A stretch of 47,614 nt of DNA from Eggerthellaceae bacterium (GCA_017434045.1 JAFRGA010000088.1:1-47614); one strand, 5' to 3'; shown: positions 23,503-32,669, counted from the stretch's first letter. Numbers and translations are program-made. The notes: generated from the letters alone by a model not told the origin.

Positions 23503-26269
23503 CTTGACCTCCTTGCTCCGGCGCCAAATCCTCGATGTCCGTCTCGATGAACAGGATGCGCGTGAGAGCCGACTCGTCAACGGGCTCTGGCTCGCCTGGT
23601 TCTTGTTCGTCCTGCGAAGCGCCCTCCAATTCCAACTGGTCGGGTTCCGGCTGCTCGGATGCGTCTTGTTCGGGCTCGCCGGCTTCGGGCTGATCGGGCT
23701 CTGCTTGGTCGGACTCGGCTTGGTCGAACTCGGGCTCATCGGACTCGGGCTGCTCGGGTTCAGGCTGGCTCGCCTCAAGCAGGTCGGCCTCGGCCCCATC
23801 GGCCTCGGGCTCCACCTCCCCAGCTCCCATCTCGTCAACCCCCGCCTCGTCAGCCTTGGGTTCGTCGGCTTCGAGGGCGGCGAGCTCATCAGTCTTGGGC
23901 AATTCTGGGTCGTCAACGATCCCAAGCTCTGCAGGGTCGAGTGCGACCGTCACGTCGTCGTTCATCCTCGGCTCAATCGGGCTGAGGGCAACTGTGGCAT
24001 CGTCGCTCCCATCAGAAGCCCCCTCTGCCGAAAATGCCTCTTCGCCCTGCTCGGGGAGCACGAGCCAATCCTCGCCGTCATCCAAATCGTAAACCCCGAC
24101 CGCCTCATCGAGACCGGACAAGTCGGCGGTTTCCCCAAGCGCAACCCCGTCGCCGAAGCTCGTTGCTTTGCCGGGCGCCATGCCTTCATCATGGGCTGGA
24201 GCAGCTTCCTCTAACTCCAGCTCCTGGCCTGCAAGATCCGAAGACGCGAACGCCAGCCCGTTTGCGGCAGGCTCCGCGATCTCGAAAACCTCATCCTCGT
24301 CGAGGTCGAGGAACTCTCCGTCGGGAAGCGGGAAGCCGATCGCCTTGAAAGGGCAGACCTGTACGCAGAGATCGCAGCCATTGCACAGCGTCGTGTCGAT
24401 GAAGGCTTGGCCGCGGCTGCCGCTGCGCGGGCCCTTCCGCAACGGGTCGAACCCGATACCCGGGCAACCGATTTCGGTAATGCACTTCTTGCAGCCGGTG
24501 CAGGTGTCCGGATCGATCGAGACCGGCTCGTCGGGCTTGATCAGCTGGATGCAAGGGGATTCGAAAATCACCGCCGAGGGACCCTCGTAGGCGATGGCCG
24601 TTTCAGCTGCGACGATCGAGCCTTCCTTGTCGAGTGGGTTGGCGTGGTACACGTGCGCGAACCCACACGAAAGGAGCACTTCCTCGATGCTGAGGGGCTT
24701 GTTGTGCCCGCCCATGAGCGTATGCCCCGTGCCGGGATGGGGCTGGCTTCCCGTCATCGCCGTCGTGGCGTTGTCGAGCACCATAACCGTGATGTCGTGC
24801 CCGTTGTAAGCAGCGTTCGCCAAGCCCGTCATGCCGCTCGCGAAGAACGTCGAGTCCCCGATGAAGGCGATGGCTTTCTTGCCGGGGTCAACGGCGGCAA
24901 GACCTTGCGCCATGGTGACGCCGGCGCCCATGCACAGGCACGTGTCGATGGCGTCGAGCGGCTGCGCGTTGCCGAGCGTGTAGCAGCCGATATCGCCGCA
25001 CAAGACGGCGGCCGTGCCCCGCAAGGCCTGCTTGACCGCATAGAATGAGCCCCTGTGCGGGCACCCTGGACACAACACGGGCGGCCGGACGGGAAGATTG
25101 TCGGCCTCCTCGTAGGCTATCGGCGCTTGCGTGGCTGTTTCGACCTGTTCGCGACGGTACAGGCGCAGACGTCCGGAAAGCCCCAGGAACCTCTCGATGC
25201 TAGAAGCCACGTCATCGACATCGTTCTCTCCCCGATCGCGCGCTTCGCCGGTCAGCTTTCCGTGGACGGTGAGAGGTACATGGACACGCCCGACGTATTT
25301 CGCCAATTCATCCTCCAGCACGTAATCGAGCTCTTCGAGGACGAGCACGTCCGAAAGCCCCTTCACGAACTGGGACACGGCGTCGACGGGGAACGGATAC
25401 GCAGTGCCAACCTGCATGAACCTGTAGGCAGGAACCTCGATGCCAGCCTGTGCCGCACGCTGCTCGACCACGCGCATCGCCTCTAGCGCATAGGCGGCGC
25501 TGATGCCGCCGGCCATGATGCCGAAGGAGGCTTGTTCGGGCTTGTCGGCGGGAACAGAGCGTACCTCGTTGAAGTCGCTGTACGGCGTTTCCGAGGAGAA
25601 TGCGTTGGCGAGCCCGACAAGCCGCTCGTTGATCTCGCCGTGAGCCCGGTAAGAGCGGCGCGGGAAGATAATCCACTTCGAAGGGTCGCGCTCGAAGCCT
25701 TGCTCGGGAACGGGGTTTGCGAAGGTCTCGTCCTCGACGTCGAAAAACGCCGAGGCGTGGTCGATACGCGTCGTAGGCCTCACGATCACGGGCGTATGGA
25801 AACGCTCGGAAAGTTCGAACGCCGCTTTGACCATTTCATAAGCCTGCTCGGGCGAAGACGGGTCGAGCACGGGGACTTTCGCGAAGGCGGCAAACCGGCG
25901 GGTGTCCTGCTCGGTCTGCGAGGAGATGGGGCCGGGGTCATCAGCCACCACGAGCACGAGCCCGCCGCGCACGCTCACGTAGTTGAGGCTCAAAAGAGCG
26001 TCACTGGCCACGTTCAAGCCCATCTGCTTGCAGGTGAAAAGCCCACGCGCGCCGGCGAGGGAAGCGCCGAAGAGCAGCTCCAACGCCACTTTCTCGTTCG
26101 TCGACCATTCAACATGCACGCCATGAGCGTTTCCTGCCGCATGGAGCTTGGCAACGGTCTCAACGATTTCGGACGACGGGGTACCCGGGTACCCAGCCAC
26201 CACGCGAACACCCGCCTCCAAGGCGGCATGCGCCATTGCCTCGTTTCCCATCAGCAGTTTCTTCGTCAT
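23495..26269 (-). CDS. iorA: indolepyruvate ferredoxin oxidoreductase, alpha subunit, with long acidic tail
   Basis: 924 residues against about 600-650 usual for the family. The order is a pyrimidine-binding domain with GYPGTPSSEIVE, a TPP-binding domain with GDIGCYTLG and GDSTFFASG, and two 4Fe-4S sites: CTGCKKC near residue 590 and CNGCDLC near 630. From about residue 655 a 270-residue acidic, Pro/Glu/Asp/Ala-rich, repeat-like tail follows, ending shortly after TRILFIETDIEDL. The tail is in frame and has no known domain. purE lies 48 nt upstream on the same strand. Confidence 0.94.
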   Translation of the reverse strand: MTKKLLMGNEAMAHAALEAGVRVVAGYPGTPSSEIVETVAKLHAAGNAHGVHVEWSTNEKVALELLFGASLAGARGLFTCKQMGLNVASDALLSLNYVSVRGGLVLVVADDPGPISSQTEQDTRRFAAFAKVPVLDPSSPEQAYEMVKAAFELSERFHTPVIVRPTTRIDHASAFFDVEDETFANPVPEQGFERDPSKWIIFPRRSYRAHGEINERLVGLANAFSSETPYSDFNEVRSVPADKPEQASFGIMAGGISAAYALEAMRVVEQRAAQAGIEVPAYRFMQVGTAYPFPVDAVSQFVKGLSDVLVLEELDYVLEDELAKYVGRVHVPLTVHGKLTGEARDRGENDVDDVASSIERFLGLSGRLRLYRREQVETATQAPIAYEEADNLPVRPPVLCPGCPHRGSFYAVKQALRGTAAVLCGDIGCYTLGNAQPLDAIDTCLCMGAGVTMAQGLAAVDPGKKAIAFIGDSTFFASGMTGLANAAYNGHDITVMVLDNATTAMTGSQPHPGTGHTLMGGHNKPLSIEEVLLSCGFAHVYHANPLDKEGSIVAAETAIAYEGPSAVIFESPCIQLIKPDEPVSIDPDTCTGCKKCITEIGCPGIGFDPLRKGPRSGSRGQAFIDTTLCNGCDLCVQVCPFKAIGFPLPDGEFLDLDEDEVFEIAEPAANGLAFASSDLAGQELELEEAAPAHDEGMAPGKATSFGDGVALGETADLSGLDEAVGVYDLDDGEDWLVLPEQGEEAFSAEGASDGSDDATVALSPIEPRMNDDVTVALDPAELGIVDDPELPKTDELAALEADEPKADEAGVDEMGAGEVEPEADGAEADLLEASQPEPEQPESDEPEFDQAESDQAEPDQPEAGEPEQDASEQPEPDQLELEGASQDEQEPGEPEPVDESALTRILFIETDIEDLAPEQGGQDD

Positions 26270-26316
26270 AGGGTCCCCTTTATCGGAGCTATTCGACTAC
26301 CTTCTCCGGTTCGTTA

Positions 26317-26781
26317 TCATGCCTCTGCCATTGCCTGCTTGAAATCGATGATCTTCTGAAGTGCCGCTTCATCGCCTGTTCCGAGCATCTGCACGGCGAG
26401 AATGGCCGCGTTCTTCGCACCGTTGATGGCGACGCATGCGACAGGCACGCCGGAGGGCATCTGCACCATCGAGAGCAGCGAATCCAAGCCGCCCAAATCG
26501 CTTGTCTTCATGGGAACGCAGATGACGGGACACGGCGTGAATGCGGCAACCACGCCGCCCAGGTGAGCCGCCTTGCCGGCTGCCGCGATGATGACGCGGA
26601 TGCCGCGCTCGTGCGCCGTCGTCGCCCAGTCATGCACCTCGGCGGGCTTGCGATGCGCGCTCGCGACCTTCACTTCGTACGGTACGCCGAACTCGTCCAG
26701 CTGTGCCATGCACGCTTCCATCGTGGGCATGTCGGACGTCGACCCCATGATTATTCCAACAACAGGCGTTTTTTCAGTCAT
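26317..26781 (-). CDS. purE: 5-(carboxyamino)imidazole ribonucleotide mutase
   Basis: 154 residues. It moves the carboxyl group in N5-CAIR to give CAIR in purine synthesis. Signature parts are GIIMGSTSDMPTM, the VASAHRKP loop with its catalytic His, and AAAGKAAHLGGV. A full-length class I PurE. No purK is adjacent; purD and purA lie at 37.8-40.5 kb. The previous gene on this strand ends 49 nt upstream and iorA begins 48 nt downstream, so a joint transcript is likely. Confidence 0.95.
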   Translation of the reverse strand: MTEKTPVVGIIMGSTSDMPTMEACMAQLDEFGVPYEVKVASAHRKPAEVHDWATTAHERGIRVIIAAAGKAAHLGGVVAAFTPCPVICVPMKTSDLGGLDSLLSMVQMPSGVPVACVAINGAKNAAILAVQMLGTGDEAALQKIIDFKQAMAEA

Positions 26782-26829
26782 TGCAGTCCCTTTTCCTCGT
26801 CAGTTTCAAGCGATTCCGATTATAGACCC

Positions 26830-27381
26830 CTACAAACCAATTACCCTCATCAGGATGACGCAGGTCAACAATATGAGCGCAGCGCAGAACAGCACTGCCA
26901 CCGTCGCCACGATGACGATCCTGCTCACCCCAAGTTTGGGTTGTTGCGGTGGCGTGGGAGGATCGACAAGCGGCTCGTCTTGCGCGCTCCACCTGATGGC
27001 GTCAGGGATGGGCTCAGCAGACTCTTCGACAGCGAACTCCACCGGAGAGCCTGCAGGCATCCCGAAGGAAAACCACGGCTCGTAGACGTCGAGGATCTCC
27101 TCGGAAATGGCCTCCTTGGCAACATTCGACGTCTTTTCGCCGAGAGCATCCTGCGATTTCTCTTCGAGGGCGCTTTCCTGCTGTTCTGCAGCGGTATCCG
27201 AAAGGTCTCTTTCGACAGCGCTCGCCTGTTCCTCGTCGACGTCGTCCGACGATACGTCGTCTCCGGCGTCTGACAGCGCTACGGCTTCTTCGCTGGGCGT
27301 TTCCTCGGAAATCCCCCTCCCGCAAGACTCGCAAAAGGCCGAATCGTCGGGGGTCTCTTCACCGCACCATTTGCATAGCAT
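26830..27381 (-). CDS. zinc-ribbon protein with C-terminal membrane anchor
   Basis: 183 residues. The N-terminus has a zinc ribbon (CKWCGEE, CESCGRG). A long acidic Glu/Ser/Ala-rich stretch follows and a membrane helix closes the protein (about residues 157-180). No catalytic domain is seen. I chose ATG 27381 (MLCKWC), which has GAGAGG about 12 nt upstream; the longer frame adds no conserved residues. It is divergent from another zinc-ribbon membrane protein at 27685, and the pair may be functionally linked. Confidence 0.72.
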   Translation of the reverse strand: MLCKWCGEETPDDSAFCESCGRGISEETPSEEAVALSDAGDDVSSDDVDEEQASAVERDLSDTAAEQQESALEEKSQDALGEKTSNVAKEAISEEILDVYEPWFSFGMPAGSPVEFAVEESAEPIPDAIRWSAQDEPLVDPPTPPQQPKLGVSRIVIVATVAVLFCAALILLTCVILMRVIGL

Positions 27382-27684
27382 CTCGACCAACAGCCTCTCT
27401 TCTTCCCAACTTGCTTCAAATTCCAAGTGTATCGGGAAATAACCCTCGTTGCAAAACAGCTTGCACGAAGCAGGCCTTGACGCAGCGCGATTTGCCGTCA
27501 CGCTTAAGGGCATTCGGACGGAAACGTTTCGCGAATCTCGTGCATATTTCGTACAACAACTGCGAAATCAGCTGTTGAAGACGTTGTTCGGAGGCAGATT
27601 CGAATACCATATAGGCTGCATGCACGCCGAGGCCAGTTCACAAGAGCACGATCATGCTGGCCGGCAAGGCGAAACGGAGCAAAT
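27382..27684. other. intergenic region between divergent zinc-ribbon genes
   Basis: 303 nt with no credible gene. It must hold both promoters; I see no strong consensus boxes or hairpins. Confidence 0.5.
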
Positions 27685-28881
27685 ATGAAGTGCAGGAACT
27701 GCAATGCAGAGCTGGAACCGGACGCACGGTTCTGCGAGGTGTGCGGCACCCCAACTCAAGCGGAGCCGATTCGCACCACCTACAAGCCTTCTCGAATCGT
27801 TGTCGGGAAACGGAAAGCCTCGGCTCGGAACATTGCCGTGGGCGTAATCACCGTAGCCCTGATCGTCACGGCCGTATGCATCGCCATCATGGTCCTTAAC
27901 ATGAGGGGCATTACCTCTTCCGCCGAAAGCTCTGAGTCTGCCGAGGTGGTTTCCGCGAGCAGCTCCTCGGCTACCGCAGAAAGCGAATTCTCTTCATCGG
28001 CGAGCAGCGAGGAAAGCGAGGAAAACTCGAGTTCAAGCGAAAGCGCCGTTCCCACCTTCGACAACATCGCAGCCGAAGAGCAAGCGCGCAAAGACGCCAT
28101 GGCAGCTGGCATGCAGGTTTTCTCTGGGACGCTGCATATAACGACGTTCGCCAAGCGGGCAGAAGAGGTAAACCCACGATACGTGAACAGCGTATGGGAG
28201 GTTGCCAATAATGAGCTGGCGCTCATCGTGTTCACCATCCCCGAGACGGTTTCCGCATATGGCAGCCAAGGCATCATCGAGACGAGAAACGGCCAGGAGT
28301 CAATCTCCCTGGCCAACCTCGACAAGTGGAGGGAGTTCGACGGGCAGATCGTGACCGTCGCCGCATATCCCGATGACCTCGTGTTCCCAAGCGACCTAAA
28401 CGGCGCGCTCTACTCCGCCGCCGGGGGCGCCATGCTCATCGCCCCTCTCACCGAGGCGCGCACCGCCGAGCTCGTCTATACGAGGCAAGGCGGGCCTGAC
28501 TTCCTGCCCGAACTGCAAATGCCCGAAAAGGAAACAAAGCCGTCGAAATCTTCTGAAAAGACGGATAGGGAATCGAGGCCGTCTGCGTCGCAATCCAACG
28601 GCGACTTCGTCCTGCCCGACTCTGCATCGCGTGAATACACCGCCTCCGAGCTCTCGAAGCTCAGCGACTACGAACTGTTCATCGCGCGTAACGAGATTTA
28701 TGCGCGGTACGGACGCAAGTTCCAGAGCTCCGATCTTCAGAACTATTTCGAATCGAAGAGCTGGTATCACGGAACGGTTTCCGCATCTGAGTTCGATGAA
28801 AGCGTCGTTAGCGACACTGAGCTCGCCAACGCTGCCACCATATTATCGGTGGAGCAGTCGCGCGGCTCCAAGTACCTCTAG
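27685..28881 (+). CDS. zinc-ribbon membrane protein with C-terminal YARHG domain
   Basis: 398 residues. A zinc ribbon (CRNCNAE, CEVCGTP) at the N-terminus, one membrane helix (about residues 50-72), a Ser/Glu-rich linker, an unassigned extracellular domain, then a YARHG domain with LFIARNEIYARYGRKF near residue 330. YARHG domains are extracytoplasmic and probably bind cell-wall or peptide ligands. GGAG lies 6 nt before ATG 27685. A terminator at 29068 and a perfect palindrome at 29003 follow. Confidence 0.82.
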   Translation: MKCRNCNAELEPDARFCEVCGTPTQAEPIRTTYKPSRIVVGKRKASARNIAVGVITVALIVTAVCIAIMVLNMRGITSSAESSESAEVVSASSSSATAESEFSSSASSEESEENSSSSESAVPTFDNIAAEEQARKDAMAAGMQVFSGTLHITTFAKRAEEVNPRYVNSVWEVANNELALIVFTIPETVSAYGSQGIIETRNGQESISLANLDKWREFDGQIVTVAAYPDDLVFPSDLNGALYSAAGGAMLIAPLTEARTAELVYTRQGGPDFLPELQMPEKETKPSKSSEKTDRESRPSASQSNGDFVLPDSASREYTASELSKLSDYELFIARNEIYARYGRKFQSSDLQNYFESKSWYHGTVSASEFDESVVSDTELANAATILSVEQSRGSKYL

Positions 28882-29002
28882 GCTGTACTGCGCGGCAATC
28901 CGCCCATCCGCCTACAGGGGCCGAAAACTACCGACAACGTGAATCAGCGAGGACGGTTGCCCGCTTTTTCCTTAAAGGACCCGTCGCCCGTAATTCTTGC
29001 CT

Positions 29003-29064
29003 GCGTGTTAAAGGGACGGGGATTTGACACGGTACCGTGTCAAATCCCCGTCCCTTTAACACGC
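29003..29064. repeat. perfect 62-bp palindrome
   Basis: The two 31-nt halves (29003-29033 and 29034-29064) are exact reverse complements with no spacer. The arm contains GTGTTAAAGGGACGGGGATT and TTGACAC. One decayed half recurs at 40614-40640. It lies between convergent genes. Confidence 0.95.
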
Positions 29065-29067
29065 TCG

Positions 29068-29100
29068 GGCGGGACCGCGGTACGCGGCCCCGCCTCCTTT
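29068..29100 (+). terminator. terminator downstream of the YARHG gene
   Basis: GGCGGGACCGCG pairs with CGCGGCCCCGCC (one mismatch) around GTA, followed by TCCTTTT. Confidence 0.75.
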
Positions 29101-29113
29101 TGCGCTCTGCGTT

Positions 29114-29281
29114 TTAGAGCGAAAGAGCGTCGGACGGGCACGAGTCAACGCAAACGCCGCAATCGATGCATGCATCCTCGTCGACAACGCAGATGTCCTC
29201 AACCGTCAGCGCCTGCTGCGGGCATTCGTCCACGCACACGCCGCAAGCTACGCAATCGTCAGCACTAACTTTTACCGCCAT
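29114..29281 (-). CDS. 2[4Fe-4S] ferredoxin, 55 residues
   Basis: Two canonical cluster motifs are present: Cys10, 13, 16 then CP at 20-21, and Cys38, 41, 44 then CP at 48-49. It is the clostridial-type small ferredoxin and a natural electron partner for IorAB and other oxidoreductases. It starts at ATG 29281 with GAGAGGAAG upstream and ends in TAA at 29114. It is too short for a 60-codon cutoff and easy to miss. Cys31 between the clusters is extra. Confidence 0.93.
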   Translation of the reverse strand: MAVKVSADDCVACGVCVDECPQQALTVEDICVVDEDACIDCGVCVDSCPSDALSL

Positions 29282-29512
29282 GATCGTCTTCCTCTCTCTT
29301 TGACGCCGATGTGAAGCGGATCCAGCGCCATCGGCAAAATGCTAAGCAAAAACCGCGATGGCGAATGTTCGCGCACTCCCACAGAACACGAATGCGCCAC
29401 GGCAGGACCTCGCTTCGAAGGGTCATGGTAGTTCATCATGGTCGACGCCCTTCCAAGAATCTGCGAAGCCCACCAAAATGACGGCGAAGACGCTGCCTCC
29501 TGCCTGCTCGCT

Positions 29513-29609
29513 GCATCGAGGGGGACAGGCACCTCGGATTCACTGTACCCGGACAACCCATCGCACGCCTGCAACTCCGCGAACCGGAGGAGCCAGTCCC
29601 CCTCGATGC
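29513..29609. repeat. inverted repeat with GGGGGACAGGCACC core
   Basis: Arms 29513-29537 and 29585-29609 match with about three mismatches and an indel. The GGGGACAGGCACC text resembles REP-type palindromes tied to RAYT transposases in other bacteria. No RAYT gene is in the window. The rest of 29282-29680 shows nothing coding. Confidence 0.8.
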
Positions 29610-29688
29610 GTCTATCTGGCAAGGCCGCGTGTCTTACGCTTCACATCTCTCTCGCACACTTTAGAGTTGGATAATACGTGAATTAACC

Positions 29689-29717
29689 TTGACCCGCGAA
29701 AACGGTACAGGTAGAAT
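29689..29717 (+). promoter_or_regulatory. promoter of tRNA-Phe
   Basis: TTGACC (29689-29694), a 17-nt spacer and TAGAAT (29712-29717). Confidence 0.85.
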
Positions 29718-29750
29718 ATCTTTTCGCGTCATGAAGGCGCAATTACATAT

Positions 29751-29826
29751 GGTCAGGTAGCTCAGTTGGTAGAGCAGCGGACTGAAAATCCGCGTGCCGA
29801 GGGTTCAAGTCCCCCCCTGACCACCA
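29751..29826 (+). tRNA. tRNA-Phe(GAA)
   Basis: The acceptor GGTCAGG/CCTGACC pairs, with discriminator A and encoded CCA. The anticodon stem GCGGA/TCCGC holds loop CTGAAAA (anticodon GAA). D- and T-arms are normal. Confidence 0.97.
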
Positions 29827-29835
29827 CGCACAGTC

Positions 29836-29860
29836 AACGTCCCCTAAACGGGGACGTTTT
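29836..29860 (+). terminator. terminator of tRNA-Phe
   Basis: AACGTCCCC-TAAAC-GGGGACGTT followed by TTCG. Confidence 0.88.
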
Positions 29861-29879
29861 CGTTTCAGTGAACATAGCC

Positions 29880-29894
29880 GGGGACTTGAACCCT
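29880..29894 (+). repeat. inverted copy of the tRNA-Phe T-arm
   Basis: GGGGACTTGAACCCT is the exact reverse complement of 29800-29814. It starts 54 nt past the tRNA 3' end, beyond the terminator. The stretch on to 30280 shows no credible gene. Confidence 0.85.
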
Positions 29895-30280
29895 GCGAAG
29901 GGCGAAGGCGCCAGTGTGAGACAGCTCTCCTGGAGAAGTGTCTCAATCTGCCATTTCGATTCCAAGGGCCCTTGTGAAAACTGACACAGTAAAGGTGCAA
30001 CGCTTCACCAAAGGTGGCCGTATTTCGAACGCTATTCGAGAGTTAAGCGTTTTATCAGGCATTATTTCAGCACCATGGTTAGCGGCAATCAAATTGCCCT
30101 ATGGAGATTATCGCGTTTGATGAACAGCAAGTATCTCCTACCGAACTCGGCGTATCCAAATTTATTACTACATAAGTAGAATAAACATCTATATAGGGCA
30201 TAATCATCTATAGGTATAACATGTCAGGTCAACGAGCGTATGGCGCTCTTTACTGCAGCCCACGATCAAAGGAGGAGCCG

Positions 30281-31927
30281 GTGGAAGGGAACGTAAAAGA
30301 CGCCACGGGAAAAAAGCCCGATAGGACCGTGCTTATTGTATCAGCGATCATCGTCGTGCTGTTCACGGCCTGGGGATTGATCCTGCCAGATAATTTGGCC
30401 GACGTCATCAACGCGGTGAATGGCTTTCTGTGCAACGATCTCGGTTGGTTGTATCTGCTCGCCATGATGATCTTTTTGTCCTTCGGTTTCTACATTGCCT
30501 TGTCTAAGTACGGGAACCTCAAAATGGGCAAGCCCGATGACAAACCGGAATTCAGTAATTTCCAATGGTTCGCCCTGCTGTTTGGCGGCGGCATTGGCAT
30601 CGGCCTGGTGTTCTGGTCGATTGCCGAACCCATGATGCATGCAAGCGGACTGGGCGGCTCATACGGCGATGGGACGGTGTTCCAAAACGCACCCGTTGCC
30701 GCACTTGGGATGGAGCAGCTCATTGCAGCTAACTTCTCAACCGACATTCCCGCAAGCGTAATCGACGCCATCAGAATCACGTTCATGCATGAAGGCGTGC
30801 ACTGCTGGGGCATCTTCGGCCTGGTTGGCATGTGCCTCGGCTATGCGGCGTATCGCAAGGGCCTTCCGTTTCTCGTGAGCTCTACCCTATATCCGCTCAT
30901 TGGCGACCGTATCTATGGCGGAATCGGCAAGGCGGTCGACATCCTAGCCGTATTCGCGACCGTGTTCGGCGTTGCGACATCTCTCGGCTTAGGCGCCATG
31001 CAGATCGCCGGCGGCATCGAGTATGTCTACGGTGTTGAAGGGCTGGGCACGAACAGCCTCGTCATTGCAATGATCATCGGCATCATCACCGCCATCTTCA
31101 CGTTGGCGACGGTTGCGGGGCTCGAGAAGGCCATGTCCGCCGTCGTGAATTTCAAAGTGTGGCTGTCGATCTTCTTCATGGTGTTCCTGCTCGTGTTCGG
31201 CGGCACCACGTTCATCCTGCGCGAGCTCACCTGGACGCTTGGGTCCTATATCACGACGTTCATGAACCAGTCGTTCTGGTACGGCGACACCACGTGGCTG
31301 TCCAACTGGACCGTGTTCTACTGGGCATGGTGGATTGCCTGGGGCACGTTCTGCGGCACGTTCTTCGCCCGCGTGTCCAAGGGCCGCACGCTGCGGCAGA
31401 TGTTCCTCGGCGGCACGCTTTTGCCCGCAGGCTTCTCGTTCATCTGGATCGTCATCTTTGCCGGAGCTGCCTTCCACACCAATAGCATCACCGACAATTC
31501 CGTCGTAATCGCAACGCAGGCCCAATACACCACGGCAACATTCGCGGTATTGCAGCAACTGCCCATCTTCCAGGTCATGGCGCCGTTGACGCTTGTCCTC
31601 ATCGTCATCTGCTTCGTGGGCGCTGCTGACTCCGCGACGTTCGTCCTTCCGATGCTGACCTTCGGCGGCACGCAGGATCCGAGCAAATCGGCCCGTGCTG
31701 GTTGGGGCATCGCGCAAGGCGCTGTGACCATCATCCTGATTCTCGTGAGCGGCTCCGGTGCTCTGGTGGCTTTGCAGACGGCTTCGGTAGTGGCTGCGCT
31801 TCCGTTCATGGTTGTAGTCACGTTCATGTGCATCGCGCTGGCGCGCCAGGTGGCCAAAGACTATAACGGAGACGAGCAAGACACAACCTGCTGGCTCGAT
31901 GAGAGGGCTGCTAAAAAGAACAAGTGA
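30281..31927 (+). CDS. BCCT-family betaine/carnitine/choline transporter
   Basis: 548 residues with 12 expected membrane helices. The Trp-rich signature FYWAWWIAWGTFCGTFFARV and GGGIGIGLVFWSIAEP near the N-terminus define the family, which takes up betaine, carnitine, choline or related quaternary amines. The likely start is GTG 30281, five nt after AAGGAGG; the upstream ATG at 30221 has no ribosome site. No metabolic genes for betaine or carnitine are adjacent. In anaerobes such carriers can feed trimethylamine pathways, but that is not shown here. Confidence 0.93.
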   Translation: MEGNVKDATGKKPDRTVLIVSAIIVVLFTAWGLILPDNLADVINAVNGFLCNDLGWLYLLAMMIFLSFGFYIALSKYGNLKMGKPDDKPEFSNFQWFALLFGGGIGIGLVFWSIAEPMMHASGLGGSYGDGTVFQNAPVAALGMEQLIAANFSTDIPASVIDAIRITFMHEGVHCWGIFGLVGMCLGYAAYRKGLPFLVSSTLYPLIGDRIYGGIGKAVDILAVFATVFGVATSLGLGAMQIAGGIEYVYGVEGLGTNSLVIAMIIGIITAIFTLATVAGLEKAMSAVVNFKVWLSIFFMVFLLVFGGTTFILRELTWTLGSYITTFMNQSFWYGDTTWLSNWTVFYWAWWIAWGTFCGTFFARVSKGRTLRQMFLGGTLLPAGFSFIWIVIFAGAAFHTNSITDNSVVIATQAQYTTATFAVLQQLPIFQVMAPLTLVLIVICFVGAADSATFVLPMLTFGGTQDPSKSARAGWGIAQGAVTIILILVSGSGALVALQTASVVAALPFMVVVTFMCIALARQVAKDYNGDEQDTTCWLDERAAKKNK

Positions 31928-31952
31928 TATGGCCAAAGGCCTGAACCCCGCA

Positions 31953-31985
31953 AACCCGAAGGGGCCAGCGGCTCTTTCGGGTTTT
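31953..31985 (+). terminator. terminator of the BCCT gene
   Basis: AACCCGAA pairs with TTCGGGTT around a 15-nt loop, then TTA. A second palindrome, TGGCAAAAATTTTTTGCCA, follows at about 32052-32070. Confidence 0.7.
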
Positions 31986-32129
31986 AGCGCGCGGAAGTTT
32001 GTGGCAATTTTTTTCGGTTCGGTACGATTCTGGCCGATTCGCCGCTGGACATGGCAAAAATTTTTTGCCAGAGAAATCGCGGAGACCAAGGCATCCGATC
32101 TTTCGGCCTGTTCGAGTTTCATTGCCGTG

Positions 32130-32164
32130 AAATCATTGAAGGGGACCATCCCCTTCAATGATTT
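32130..32164. repeat. perfect 16-bp hairpin with GGGGA core
   Basis: Arms 32130-32145 and 32149-32164 are exact complements with loop CCA. It lies between convergent BCCT and PPOX genes and could act as a two-way terminator. Confidence 0.9.
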
Positions 32165-32207
32165 GCAATTCTACATTCGTACGCCATGTGGCGTGATGCA
32201 ACTTGCC

Positions 32208-32618
32208 CTAGAACGTCTCGATCCTCGTGGCGCCCATGAAGCCTTCGACGAACGTGGCGGTCGCGTCCTCCAGATGGAAGATGCCCATCTTCCATCCGTT
32301 GGCGTCGTAGACCCCCTTCATCTCGGGCATTATCTGGAAGCAAGCGTCGACAAGCGCCGGATCATCGTCGCAGACGGCTTTCGCCGAGATTCGCAGCCAG
32401 CCGCTCTTGTCGGGTTTTGCGGCGCACAGATACACGTTGGGATTGGCTGTGATCTGCGCATACACTTCCTTGAAAGTTCCCACGCCGAAGTACAGCTCGC
32501 CATTCTGCAGCATATGGAAGCCGAGCGGTCGGGTAACAGGCGCACCGTCCTTCACCGTGGAGAAGAAGAACATGCCACATTCGGTCAAATACTCTTGTAT
32601 TTCCTGCTTGACGGTCAT
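32208..32618 (-). CDS. pyridoxamine 5'-phosphate oxidase-family flavoprotein
   Basis: 136 residues; a split-barrel FMN-binding fold. The pattern MFFFSTVKDGAPVTRPLGF followed by LYFGVGTFKEVYAQI and a C-terminal ATFVEGF segment fits small PPOX-like proteins of anaerobes, which bind FMN and reduce or sense small compounds. It is not a true PdxH. It begins 51 nt after the Nif11-like leader-peptide gene on the same strand, so co-transcription is likely. Confidence 0.88.
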   Translation of the reverse strand: MTVKQEIQEYLTECGMFFFSTVKDGAPVTRPLGFHMLQNGELYFGVGTFKEVYAQITANPNVYLCAAKPDKSGWLRISAKAVCDDDPALVDACFQIMPEMKGVYDANGWKMGIFHLEDATATFVEGFMGATRIETF

Positions 32619-32669
32619 CTTGAACTCCTTTCGTCGGATGGTCCTAGACTATCAGAATCAGCATCAGGG

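Noticed and set aside
29743..30000. Frame reading WSGGDLNPRH on the minus strand
   Set aside because: Antisense translation of tRNA-Phe, a well-known spurious-protein pattern.
30221..30280. Upstream ATG for the BCCT gene
   Set aside because: No ribosome site; GTG 30281 has AAGGAGG at ideal spacing.
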